From Diplosphaera chodatii (lineage: Eukaryota; Chlorophyta; Trebouxiophyceae; Prasiolales; Stichococcaceae): a stretch of DNA of 64,000 bases. The notes under the pieces were generated by a model. That model searched no databases. It had not been told where the DNA came from and worked only from the letters and a program-made list of their open reading frames with translations. Shown one piece after another: positions 61,901-64,000 of this stretch. The DNA lies in NCBI GenBank assembly GCA_032358165.1, contig JAALGY010000023.1, positions 124,001 to 188,000 on the forward strand, given 5' to 3'. The translations under genes were made by a program, and so were the position numbers. Position 1 is the stretch's first letter; every line of letters starts with the position of its first letter.

Positions 61901-64000
61901 CTGGCAGGTGAAGACGCCGGTGGAGACGCCGCGGACTTCGGCAGCACGTTCTGTGCCACATGGGCTTGCGCGGCTGACCTGCACCGCAGTCGGCGCCAGC
62001 AGCACGAGCTTTGGCAGATGCAGCGGCCAGCCTGCAGCAGCAGACGCCTTTGACGGTTGCCAGCGCTGCCTGCACTTTGTGCAGCAACACCTGCGAGGTG
62101 GGGCTGCACGAATGTGTACTGTTTCAAGCGACTGCAGCAGGTCATGCGCGCTTTTGACACCACTTTTGTAAGACAGTAAGCTTGCTTTGCTTGCATCTGC
62201 AGATGCAAAGCGGCTGGCGCTGCAGGCTGTTTCTCCAGCTGCCGGCTCAGCACCGTCTCCTGCATCCCAGGCAGGGAATGCATACCCAGCAGCTGCAGCA
62301 TTGGCGGCCTTTGCCAGGGCTGCGGCAGCAGAACGACCATCAGTAGAGTGGTCCTGTGAGCTGCATGATGCCGCTGCTGCCGCTTCCGTCGCATCCGGCA
62401 GCATCAGGGCGAGCGGAGCCCTGCCAGATGCATATGGCGGCGCAGCAGCAGCCTCGCTTGTATCAGGACCGCTTTTGACGGCAGCACCGGAGCAGCTAGT
62501 GCCGACGGCACCGGCCGCAGCAAGCAGCATGTCAGGCACAACAGTCATCTCAGGTGGCCTGGGCGGCTTGGGCAGCATGGTGGCTACTATGCTGGCTGCG
62601 CAGAGCAGCACAGCTACAGATGCGCATATTGTCCTGCTTGGCCGGTCTGGTCGTACACCGGCGTCAAATGTCAGCCTCCAGGTAAGCTGCCAGGTCCCGG
62701 CAGAGTCTTGCCCAGAGCATTTGGCCTCCAGCAGCCTGCAATTGAGCCAAATGCATGGCTTTGGCTTGCTTGAATTTTGCCTAAGGTTTGGAAAGAAGTC
62801 TGCAGGCTGTCATGTTCTCGGAGTGCATGGCAACGCTCTGCCGCTGCGACATGGCTGTTGCTGCAGAGGCGGCGGAGGTTGCAGCTGGATGTGGCAAACA
62901 GCTGCCTGTACGGAGTATCATCCACGCAGGCAAGCATATGATGCATTGTAGCCTGGCATATGGCTGTGTCTGTGCAAAGGCGCCATGCCTTGACAACTGG
63001 CTCGAAGGGTCTGTCTTGACAAGCACTCAGCCATGGTCAGCCATGACTGCCGAGCCAGTGAGATTTGAGACGTCCTCGCAGACACAGCAACATTGCCATG
63101 ATCTTCGTAGCAGAAACCATCACAGCTCAGACTCGCAGCCATCCTACTTGACCATCCCCAAGTGCTACTAGAAACCCTGCAAAATGCCCGCGCCACTCAC
63201 AAGCCCAATTCATCATGGACATACATGATGACAAAACTTGCGGTGTCGTTTGACAGGCGGCCTGGCGCAGGACGCAGCGATCCCAAAGCAGACTGAAGCC
63301 AAGCTGCGCATGGTGCTGGCGCCCAAGGCCGCCGGCACCCGCAACCTGCTCGCTGCTGCAGCCGCCGCGCCGCTGGGCAGCGTGGCGCTGTTCTCGTCCA
63401 TCGCCGCCCTGCTGGGCAACGCCGGGCAGTCCAACTATGCGGCGGCCAACGCTGTCCTGGACGCCTGCGCCTCCAGCAGCCATGCCCAGGTGCGCAGCCT
63501 TTGCAATCCTTTTGCGACAAGGTTTATACAGTGTGAAATATCGGTGTAACCCAGAAGCATCACGATGTTATTGACGGTCCGATCTGCTACTCTGTGTTGG
63601 TGTGAAACTGCAACACGGCACGCTACCTCACTGACGTGCAAACGCATTTGTTGTGCGCGGGTCGTTCATGGACTTGTGCTCGGTCAGCAACGCCACATTT
63701 TCAGGCAGCATTTGATAGGCAGCTATGTGCCACCTACCTGGCAATCGGAGCTCAAGGATAAGACATATACTCCCATGCAAGATGCAGGTTGCCAGGGTGG
63801 CCACGTACGTTGGCATCAAATGCTGCTATGTTGTGGCAACATACTGCTGCTTGATCGCGTGGTCCGCGTTCAGCCCTTGCACAGCTCAAAGTTGATAATC
63901 TAATTCAACCCTTCAGCATCGCATAAAGTTGATAGAGTAACAACGTAGCTGTAACAAACATAGCTGTATGGTGCTAGCTACGGTACGCTTTGATGATAGC
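1667..64000 (+). CDS. Giant trans-AT-type modular polyketide synthase gene (partial, 3' end beyond window)
   Basis: A single intron-rich gene encoding a loading segment and five elongation modules, the fifth incomplete. The enzyme would extend an acyl chain on ACP domains by KS condensation, followed by KR, DH and (module 4) ER processing. About 122 exons were placed from motif continuity; junction phases agree throughout and no in-frame stop appears in the joined frame, so it looks functional. Every KS has its Cys in D-T-A-C-S-S plus both His (H-G-T-G-T-P-L-G-D and G-H-x-E-x-A-A-G). No AT domain (G-H-S-x-G) is seen, so malonyl units must come from a separate AT. The start is uncertain: an in-frame TAA lies at 1947-1949, the first in-frame ATG after it is at 2034, and a possible upstream exon ends at 1793. 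The last exon seen ends at 63489. Giant PKSs of this type are known in green algae; the product here is unknown. Confidence 0.93.
1963..5038 (+). CDS. PKS N-terminal region of unknown family, before the GNAT-like segment
   Basis: Exons 1963-2429, 2536-3039, 3292-3428, 3666-3734, 3982-4102, 4542-4625 and 4791-5038 join in phase into about 400 residues. The first part has Ser-rich stretches, then helical Leu/Ala-rich sequence (for example [15 protein letters not shown]), a stretch [12 protein letters not shown], then [20 protein letters not shown] recognise no catalytic motif. By position, ahead of a GNAT-like domain and a loading ACP, it could correspond to the adaptor region before the GNAT domain in bacterial loading modules such as CurA, but that is inference from order only. 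The intron at 4103-4541 carries a short tandem repeat. The small exons (69 and 84 nt) are the least certain. Confidence 0.6.
4319..4355 (+). repeat. Short tandem repeat in an N-terminal intron
   Basis: About four copies of a 9-nt unit GAGACCATG, one with CACG in place of CATG, lie within the 4103-4541 intron. It is a simple minisatellite with no evident role. Confidence 0.75.
5213..7047 (+). CDS. GNAT-like loading segment of the PKS
   Basis: Exons 5213-5333, 5689-5769, 5969-6179, 6622-6746 and 6942-7047. The opening residues [19 protein letters not shown] match the usual start of Gcn5-related acetyltransferase folds (hydrophobic-R-P-A-x-x-D-D). They are followed by a beta-hairpin-like [13 protein letters not shown] and then [20 protein letters not shown] with [12 protein letters not shown], which resembles the GNAT stretch where the strand before the acyl-CoA loop leads into helix 3. 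In bacterial PKSs such as CurA (curacin), a GNAT-like domain loads the starter onto the first ACP. The position directly before an ACP supports the same role. The R/Q-x-x-G-x-G/A acyl-CoA loop is not clearly conserved (DRAEVAC in its place), so activity is uncertain. The first intron uses a GC donor. Confidence 0.5.
7224..7884 (+). CDS. Loading acyl carrier protein (ACP0)
   Basis: Two exons, 7224-7444 and 7780-7884, encode one carrier domain. The phosphopantetheine site is [13 protein letters not shown], with Ser in the canonical G-x-D-S-L, preceded by helix-1-like sequence ([15 protein letters not shown]). After the intron come [23 protein letters not shown] and ALAYFI, the normal helix II-III and LF-x-x-P region. 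The domain lies after the GNAT-like segment and before the first KS, as expected for a starter ACP. The intron falls in helix II, a site not used by the other ACPs of the gene. Confidence 0.85.
8186..9233 (+). CDS. Arg-Arg-x-Ser/Thr-rich linker between loading ACP and KS1
   Basis: Exons 8186-8355, 8567-8703, 8787-8879 and 9112-9233 encode about 170 residues with no enzyme motif but with eleven R-R-x-S/T motifs: RRGS, RRSS, RRSL(S), RRGS, RRPS, RRSS, RRTS, RRGS, RRQS, RRGS and RRGS. R-R-x-S/T is the consensus of basophilic kinases such as PKA, PKG and CDPK-type enzymes. A hydrophobic helix-like stretch ([18 protein letters not shown]) lies between the repeats. The linker leads directly into KS1. 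It is most likely disordered; regulatory phosphorylation is inference. The donor of the third exon (C|GTAGCT) is chosen because it alone keeps phase with the last exon. Confidence 0.75.
9791..14396 (+). CDS. Module 1 ketosynthase (KS1)
   Basis: Exons 9791-9959, 10300-10489, 10874-11010, 11408-11593, 11958-12364, 12682-12793, 13142-13283, 13699-13906 and 14246-14396. The domain runs from a divergent N-terminus through VPLGRWDAD and [13 protein letters not shown]. The active-site Cys is in [15 protein letters not shown], and the two His are in [15 protein letters not shown] and [12 protein letters not shown]. It ends with [13 protein letters not shown]. All three catalytic residues are present, so it should condense. 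A Ser/Gly-rich insert of about 60 residues precedes [12 protein letters not shown]. The last exon ends in [15 protein letters not shown], the post-KS linker that in AT-less modules joins KS directly to the next domain. The 10490 intron uses a GC donor. Confidence 0.93.
14768..16490 (+). CDS. Module 1 dehydratase-like domain, catalytic His missing (DH1)
   Basis: Exons 14768-14924, 15221-15474 and the first part of 16143-16744. The C-terminal half is recognisable from [18 protein letters not shown], which keeps the H-P-x-x-x-D motif and its Asp. In the N-terminal half, where DH2 reads [18 protein letters not shown]1 reads [16 protein letters not shown] without gaps: Gly and Glu align, but the catalytic His is Leu and the Pro-Gly is displaced. 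The domain should therefore fold but probably not dehydrate, leaving a beta-hydroxyl. The 15475-16142 intron (668 nt) holds nothing I can identify. A CAG-type repeat codes for a poly-Ser loop just after the Asp motif. Confidence 0.75.
16274..16311 (+). repeat. In-exon AGC/CAG microsatellite encoding a poly-Ser loop
   Basis: A run of AGC/AAC/GGC triplets within the exon 16143-16744 encodes [12 protein letters not shown] in the surface region between DH1 and the KR1 structural half. The repeat is in frame, so length changes by whole triplets would be tolerated. Confidence 0.7.
16496..19735 (+). CDS. Module 1 ketoreductase (KR1, structural and catalytic halves)
   Basis: The structural half begins at [12 protein letters not shown], the aromatic-x-x-x-W start typical of PKS KR regions, and continues through exons 17074-17238 and 17396-17862. 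The catalytic half has the NADPH-binding [20 protein letters not shown], then CDV (exon 18209-18392) and [12 protein letters not shown]. Exon 18927-19062 carries [21 protein letters not shown] with catalytic Ser and Tyr, and exon 19198-19367 ends the fold with [11 protein letters not shown]. The domain looks active. Asp in L-A-D matches the second Asp of the B-type LDD motif, suggesting a D-configured hydroxyl. The 19063 intron uses a GC donor. With DH1 impaired, this KR likely sets the final state of the module. Confidence 0.88.
19740..20258 (+). CDS. Module 1 acyl carrier protein, first of tandem pair (ACP1a)
   Basis: The end of exon 19613-19895 and exon 20065-20258. The helix I region leads to [10 protein letters not shown], with the phosphopantetheine Ser in G-L-D-S-L, then [20 protein letters not shown] and [15 protein letters not shown]. 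The intron lies immediately after LDSLG and has a GC donor (GCAAGC); ACP4 has an intron at the same site. A Pro/Ala linker of about 25 residues follows before the second carrier domain. Confidence 0.9.
20367..20903 (+). CDS. Module 1 acyl carrier protein, second of tandem pair (ACP1b)
   Basis: Exons 20367-20512 and 20751-20903. The helix I region is unusually Ala-rich, followed by [19 protein letters not shown] with an intact Ser, and after the intron [21 protein letters not shown]. Here the intron falls later than in ACP1a, after NDIS. Tandem ACPs usually raise throughput or local substrate concentration. The last donor (AAAG|GCGCGT) is a weak GC site, chosen because it keeps phase with the next exon at 21337. 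Confidence 0.88.
21337..25453 (+). CDS. Module 2 ketosynthase (KS2)
   Basis: Exons 21337-21522, 21642-21738, 22055-22268, 22638-22845, 23260-23440, 24005-24103, 24330-24463, 24829-25074 and 25326-25453. Motifs in order: [34 protein letters not shown], active-site [84 protein letters not shown] and [12 protein letters not shown]. Cys and both His are present. The last exon supplies [17 protein letters not shown], the post-KS linker leading directly to DH, with no AT in between. The 23441-24004 intron (564 nt) shows no other feature. The 21523 intron uses a GC donor. Confidence 0.93.
25598..27390 (+). CDS. Module 2 dehydratase (DH2)
   Basis: Exons 25598-25726, 25893-26058, a probable exon 26496-26673, 26844-26987 and the start of 27151-27896. 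The N-terminal half has [20 protein letters not shown] with catalytic His in H-x-x-x-G-x-x-x-x-P. The C-terminal half has [17 protein letters not shown] with the catalytic Asp. Both active-site residues are present, so a trans-alkene is expected from this module. The 26496-26673 exon has no diagnostic motif; it is included because it is the only piece I found that restores phase between 26058 and 26844. Confidence 0.85.
27400..30090 (+). CDS. Module 2 ketoreductase (KR2)
   Basis: The structural half lies in the long exon 27151-27896, opening with [13 protein letters not shown]. The catalytic half covers exons 28028-28183 ([18 protein letters not shown]), 28601-28757 ([10 protein letters not shown]), 29012-29272 ([13 protein letters not shown], then [21 protein letters not shown] with Ser and Tyr), 29518-29617 ([12 protein letters not shown]) and the start of 29838-30211. 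All active-site residues are seen. Asp in L-A-D suggests a B-type reductase, consistent with a following dehydration by DH2. A Ser/Lys-rich linker follows before the ACPs. Confidence 0.9.
30110..30985 (+). CDS. Module 2 acyl carrier protein, first (ACP2a)
   Basis: The end of exon 29838-30211 encodes helix I and the loop to AEQPLME; exon 30853-31200 begins with [19 protein letters not shown] and continues [17 protein letters not shown]. The phosphopantetheine Ser is intact. The intron immediately precedes A-G-L-D-S-L, unlike ACP1a and ACP4. It is 641 nt long, one of the longer introns, and I see no other feature in it. Confidence 0.9.
31110..31702 (+). CDS. Module 2 acyl carrier protein, second (ACP2b)
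   Basis: The second carrier starts inside the same exon as the end of ACP2a ([19 protein letters not shown] then DDEPLME) and continues in exon 31544-31702 with [38 protein letters not shown]. Ser is intact. Intron position and flanking residues (PLME before, [13 protein letters not shown] after) match ACP2a almost exactly, indicating a recent duplication of one carrier to give the pair. Confidence 0.9.
31970..36655 (+). CDS. Module 3 ketosynthase (KS3)
   Basis: Exons 31970-32081, 32253-32395, 32777-32875, 33144-33270, 33727-33846, 34186-34277, 34501-34824, 35126-35402, 35686-35868 and 36466-36655. Motifs: [62 protein letters not shown] with active [77 protein letters not shown] and [15 protein letters not shown]. 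Cys and both His are present. An acidic insert ([14 protein letters not shown]) lies in the same surface loop as the Ser/Gly insert of KS1. The domain ends with [12 protein letters not shown], directly before DH3. Confidence 0.93.
37102..38300 (+). CDS. Module 3 dehydratase (DH3) with variant HP motif
   Basis: Exons 37102-37195, 37318-37708, 37849-38048 and 38151-38255. The first motif is [19 protein letters not shown] with catalytic His. The second is [15 protein letters not shown]: the usual H-P-x-x-x-D is N-P-x-x-x-D, but the catalytic Asp is kept. It is likely active, because the changed His is not the proton-transferring residue, though I cannot test this. The end runs [20 protein letters not shown]. 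The 37196 intron appears to use a GC donor (GAG|GCACGT), the only choice that keeps phase with the next exon. Confidence 0.82.
38371..40680 (+). CDS. Module 3 ketoreductase (KR3)
   Basis: The structural half and cofactor motif share one 677-nt exon (38371-39047): [10 protein letters not shown] at the start, a Gln/Ser-rich middle, then [20 protein letters not shown] and IVLLGRTGR. Exon 39303-39459 adds [20 protein letters not shown] and [10 protein letters not shown]; exon 39786-40016 has [10 protein letters not shown] and [20 protein letters not shown] with catalytic Ser and Tyr; exon 40291-40525 has [15 protein letters not shown]; exon 40626-40784 begins the linker. The domain looks active; the Asp of L-Q-D again suggests B-type stereochemistry. 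Confidence 0.9.
40740..41072 (+). CDS. Module 3 acyl carrier protein, first (ACP3a), atypical GLGSL site
   Basis: The end of exon 40626-40784 and exon 40909-41072. The attachment region reads [19 protein letters not shown], so the phosphopantetheine Ser is present but the usual Asp before it is Gly. The rest is normal ([17 protein letters not shown]). The Asp contributes to recognition by phosphopantetheinyl transferase in characterised ACPs, so modification may be weaker. There is no intron next to the attachment site, unlike most other ACPs here. Confidence 0.82.
41397..42010 (+). CDS. Module 3 acyl carrier protein, second (ACP3b)
   Basis: Exon 41397-41645 gives a Gln/Ala linker, then [18 protein letters not shown] and DQPLME; after a GC-donor intron (GAG|GCAAGT), exon 41848-42133 begins [19 protein letters not shown] and [18 protein letters not shown]. 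The Ser site is normal. The [11 protein letters not shown] split matches ACP2a and ACP2b. The same exon continues without a break into the N-terminus of KS4. Confidence 0.9.
42040..46640 (+). CDS. Module 4 ketosynthase (KS4)
   Basis: The end of exon 41848-42133 ([17 protein letters not shown]), then 42280-42377, 43267-43413, 43825-44074, 44223-44314, 44426-44563, 45026-45191, 45549-45656, 46068-46274 and the start of 46498-47383. Motifs: [106 protein letters not shown] (N to G in V-N-Q-D), [28 protein letters not shown] and [14 protein letters not shown]. Cys and both His are present. Intron positions match KS3 in the Cys-to-LSPVGRC stretch. It ends [12 protein letters not shown] and runs straight into DH4 in the same exon, which excludes an AT here. 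Confidence 0.93.
42650..43053. mobile_element. Foldback/MITE-like element inside a KS4 intron
   Basis: A long imperfect palindrome of about 400 nt fills the middle of the 42378-43265 intron. The outer ends are CTAATAGTG and CACTATTAG, and the arms pair nearly end to end, for example GCTAAAGGGTGTC on the left against GACACCCTTTAGC on the right, and CCATGTTGCTACACTG against CAGTGTAGCAACATGG near the centre. The right arm holds about 50 nt not present in the left. The outermost TA on each side would fit a TA-target insertion as in Tc1/mariner-derived MITEs. It contains no credible ORF, so it would be non-autonomous. Confidence 0.8.
46650..47890 (+). CDS. Module 4 dehydratase (DH4)
   Basis: Most of the domain lies in one unusually long exon (46498-47383) shared with the KS4 end, followed by 47739-47880. 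It contains [20 protein letters not shown] with catalytic His, then [20 protein letters not shown] with catalytic Asp, then [10 protein letters not shown]. Both active-site residues are present. It is the clearest DH of the gene because KS, post-KS linker and DH motifs are read in a single uninterrupted frame, anchoring the AT-less architecture. Confidence 0.92.
48034..48627 (+). CDS. Module 4 structural KR half (between DH and ER)
   Basis: One exon starts [16 protein letters not shown] and contains [10 protein letters not shown], the aromatic-x-x-x-W entry of the KR structural subdomain, then [20 protein letters not shown] and [12 protein letters not shown]. In reducing PKSs the order DH, structural KR half, ER, catalytic KR half is standard, and that is what is seen here. 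A cluster of Gln/Ser/Thr makes a long low-complexity insert in the middle. It has no catalytic role by itself. Confidence 0.8.
48867..51751 (+). CDS. Module 4 enoylreductase (ER)
   Basis: Exons 48867-49042, 49469-49636, 50078-50283, 50408-50520, 50776-50869, 51250-51344 and 51652-51751. Motifs: [40 protein letters not shown] followed by [45 protein letters not shown], then the NADPH loop [20 protein letters not shown], then [15 protein letters not shown] and [13 protein letters not shown]. This is the normal medium-chain dehydrogenase-type ER order, and it would reduce the module 4 alkene to a saturated carbon. It is the only ER in the window. The 51752-52223 intron shows nothing else. Confidence 0.92.
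52224..55180 (+). CDS. Module 4 catalytic ketoreductase (KR4)
   Basis: Exons 52224-52422 ([15 protein letters not shown]), 53036-53235 ([16 protein letters not shown], then TRCDAA), 53452-53570 ([19 protein letters not shown]), 53834-53995 ([20 protein letters not shown], with Ser and Tyr), 54511-54713 ([16 protein letters not shown]) and the start of 55152-55390. It looks active, with the Asp of L-Q-D as in B-type KRs. The intron splitting the Rossmann motif from SRSG (613 nt) carries a second foldback element. Introns at 53996-54510 and 54714-55151 contain no other recognised feature. Confidence 0.9.
52722..52965. mobile_element. Second foldback/MITE-like element inside a KR4 intron
   Basis: An inverted repeat of about 244 nt. 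The left arm starts GGCAGATAGCTAAG and the right arm ends CTTAGCTATCTGCC. Further inside, CATCGACTGTGAAAGTGGGTA pairs imperfectly across the element with TACCCACTTTCACAGTCGATG, and AAACACTGGTT pairs with AACCAGTGTTT. Arms are about 90 nt, with a GC-rich loop around 52855. Its termini differ from those of the element at 42650, so it is a different family. No clear target-site duplication was seen. Confidence 0.72.
55270..55830 (+). CDS. Module 4 acyl carrier protein (ACP4), single
   Basis: The end of exon 55152-55390 and exon 55656-55830. [14 protein letters not shown] leads to [10 protein letters not shown] with an intact Ser; after the intron come [20 protein letters not shown] and [14 protein letters not shown]. 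Unlike modules 1 to 3, there is one carrier only. Intron position after LDSLG and the sequence [23 protein letters not shown] match ACP1a closely, so the two are probably duplicates. Confidence 0.9.
56046..59880 (+). CDS. Module 5 ketosynthase (KS5)
   Basis: Exons 56046-56243, 56372-56498, 56832-57011, 57374-57507, 57806-57925, 58283-58409, 58729-58870, 59265-59346 and most of 59484-59985. Motifs: [148 protein letters not shown] and [12 protein letters not shown]. Cys and both His are intact. It ends with [12 protein letters not shown] and continues in the same exon to DH5, again excluding an AT. One intron (58410) uses a GC donor (CAG|GCATGT). Confidence 0.93.
59900..61780 (+). CDS. Module 5 dehydratase (DH5)
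   Basis: The end of exon 59484-59985, then 60289-60432, 60741-61190 and the start of 61668-62097. The His motif is split by an intron: LAYLHDHQ, then [14 protein letters not shown], giving H-x-x-x-G-x-x-x-x-P when joined. The second motif is [18 protein letters not shown] with the Asp. Both active-site residues are present, so alkene formation is expected. The 61191-61667 intron holds a short hairpin at about 61458-61523 but no gene. Confidence 0.87.
61458..61523. repeat. Small intronic hairpin
   Basis: CGATAGTGAC and GTCACTATCG form a 10-nt perfect stem around an AT-rich loop in a DH5 intron. It could be a decayed foldback element or an intron structure. The flanks show nothing else. Confidence 0.5.
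61880..63489 (+). CDS. Module 5 ketoreductase (KR5), C-terminus beyond the window
   Basis: The structural half begins with TARYEVCWQ in exon 61668-62097. Exon 62203-62681 carries [20 protein letters not shown] and IVLLGRSGR; exon 62806-62929 has LCRCDM and IIHAG; exon 63257-63489 has [16 protein letters not shown] and [20 protein letters not shown] with catalytic Ser and Tyr. The expected C-terminal G-A-W stretch and the ACP of module 5 are not in the window. Asp in A-Q-D keeps the B-type position. The intron at 62930 uses a GC donor. Confidence 0.88.
63490..64000 (+). other. Intron running off the window end
   Basis: After the donor GCCCAG|GTGCGC no stretch fits the missing KR5 C-terminus, so this AT-richer sequence is most likely part of an intron longer than 500 nt. 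No stop codon context or polyadenylation signal ends the PKS here. I see no other gene in it. Confidence 0.6.

Noticed and set aside
1963..63489. Pseudogene reading, because stops occur in every frame between the conserved blocks
   Set aside because: All such stops fall between consistent donor and acceptor sites. The joined frame is open across about 122 exons, and all five KS active sites are intact.
1..64000. Bacterial trans-AT PKS cluster or contamination
   Set aside because: Domains are broken by dozens of spliceosomal-type introns with TGCAG acceptors, there are no ribosome binding sites or separate cistrons, and no bacterial operon structure.

Overview
The window is eukaryotic nuclear DNA, most likely from a green alga (Chlorophyta, perhaps Trebouxiophyceae). 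The reasons are GC-rich exons, about 120 short introns averaging roughly 300 nt that interrupt conserved domains every 100-300 nt, and one giant modular type I polyketide synthase (PKS). Such giant PKS genes are known from green algae (for example PKS1 of Chlamydomonas reinhardtii). No bacterial gene arrangement, tRNA, rRNA or CRISPR array was seen.

Almost the whole window is this one plus-strand gene. I assembled about 122 exons by reading conserved PKS motifs and matching GT-AG (sometimes GC-AG) junctions. Codon phase closes across every chosen junction from about 1963 to 63489, with no in-frame stop, giving about 25 kb of coding sequence (about 8,400 residues). The gene is therefore probably intact. 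It runs off the right end inside an intron of the module 5 KR. Its 5' end is not fixed.

Layout: 1-1962, 5' flank with weak exon candidates. 1963-5038, N-terminal region of unknown family. 5213-7047, a GNAT-like segment. 7224-7884, loading ACP. 8186-9233, an Arg-Arg-x-Ser/Thr-rich linker. Module 1, 9791-20903: KS-DH(defective)-KR-ACP-ACP. Module 2, 21337-31702: KS-DH-KR-ACP-ACP. Module 3, 31970-42010: KS-DH-KR-ACP-ACP. Module 4, 42040-55830: KS-DH-ER-KR-ACP. Module 5, 56046 onward: KS-DH-KR, continuing beyond the window. Two foldback elements sit inside introns, at 42650-43053 and 52722-52965.

No acyltransferase (AT) domain is present in any module: each KS runs through a short R-x-R-aromatic-W linker straight into DH. 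The modules must therefore be loaded by an AT acting in trans. By colinearity the predicted chemistry is: starter supplied through the GNAT/ACP segment, then a beta-hydroxyl (module 1, DH lacking its catalytic His), an alkene (module 2), an alkene (module 3), a saturated unit (module 4, with ER) and an alkene (module 5). Shared intron positions and signature motifs group KS1/2/5 against KS3/4 and several of the ACPs, pointing to growth of the gene by module and ACP duplication.
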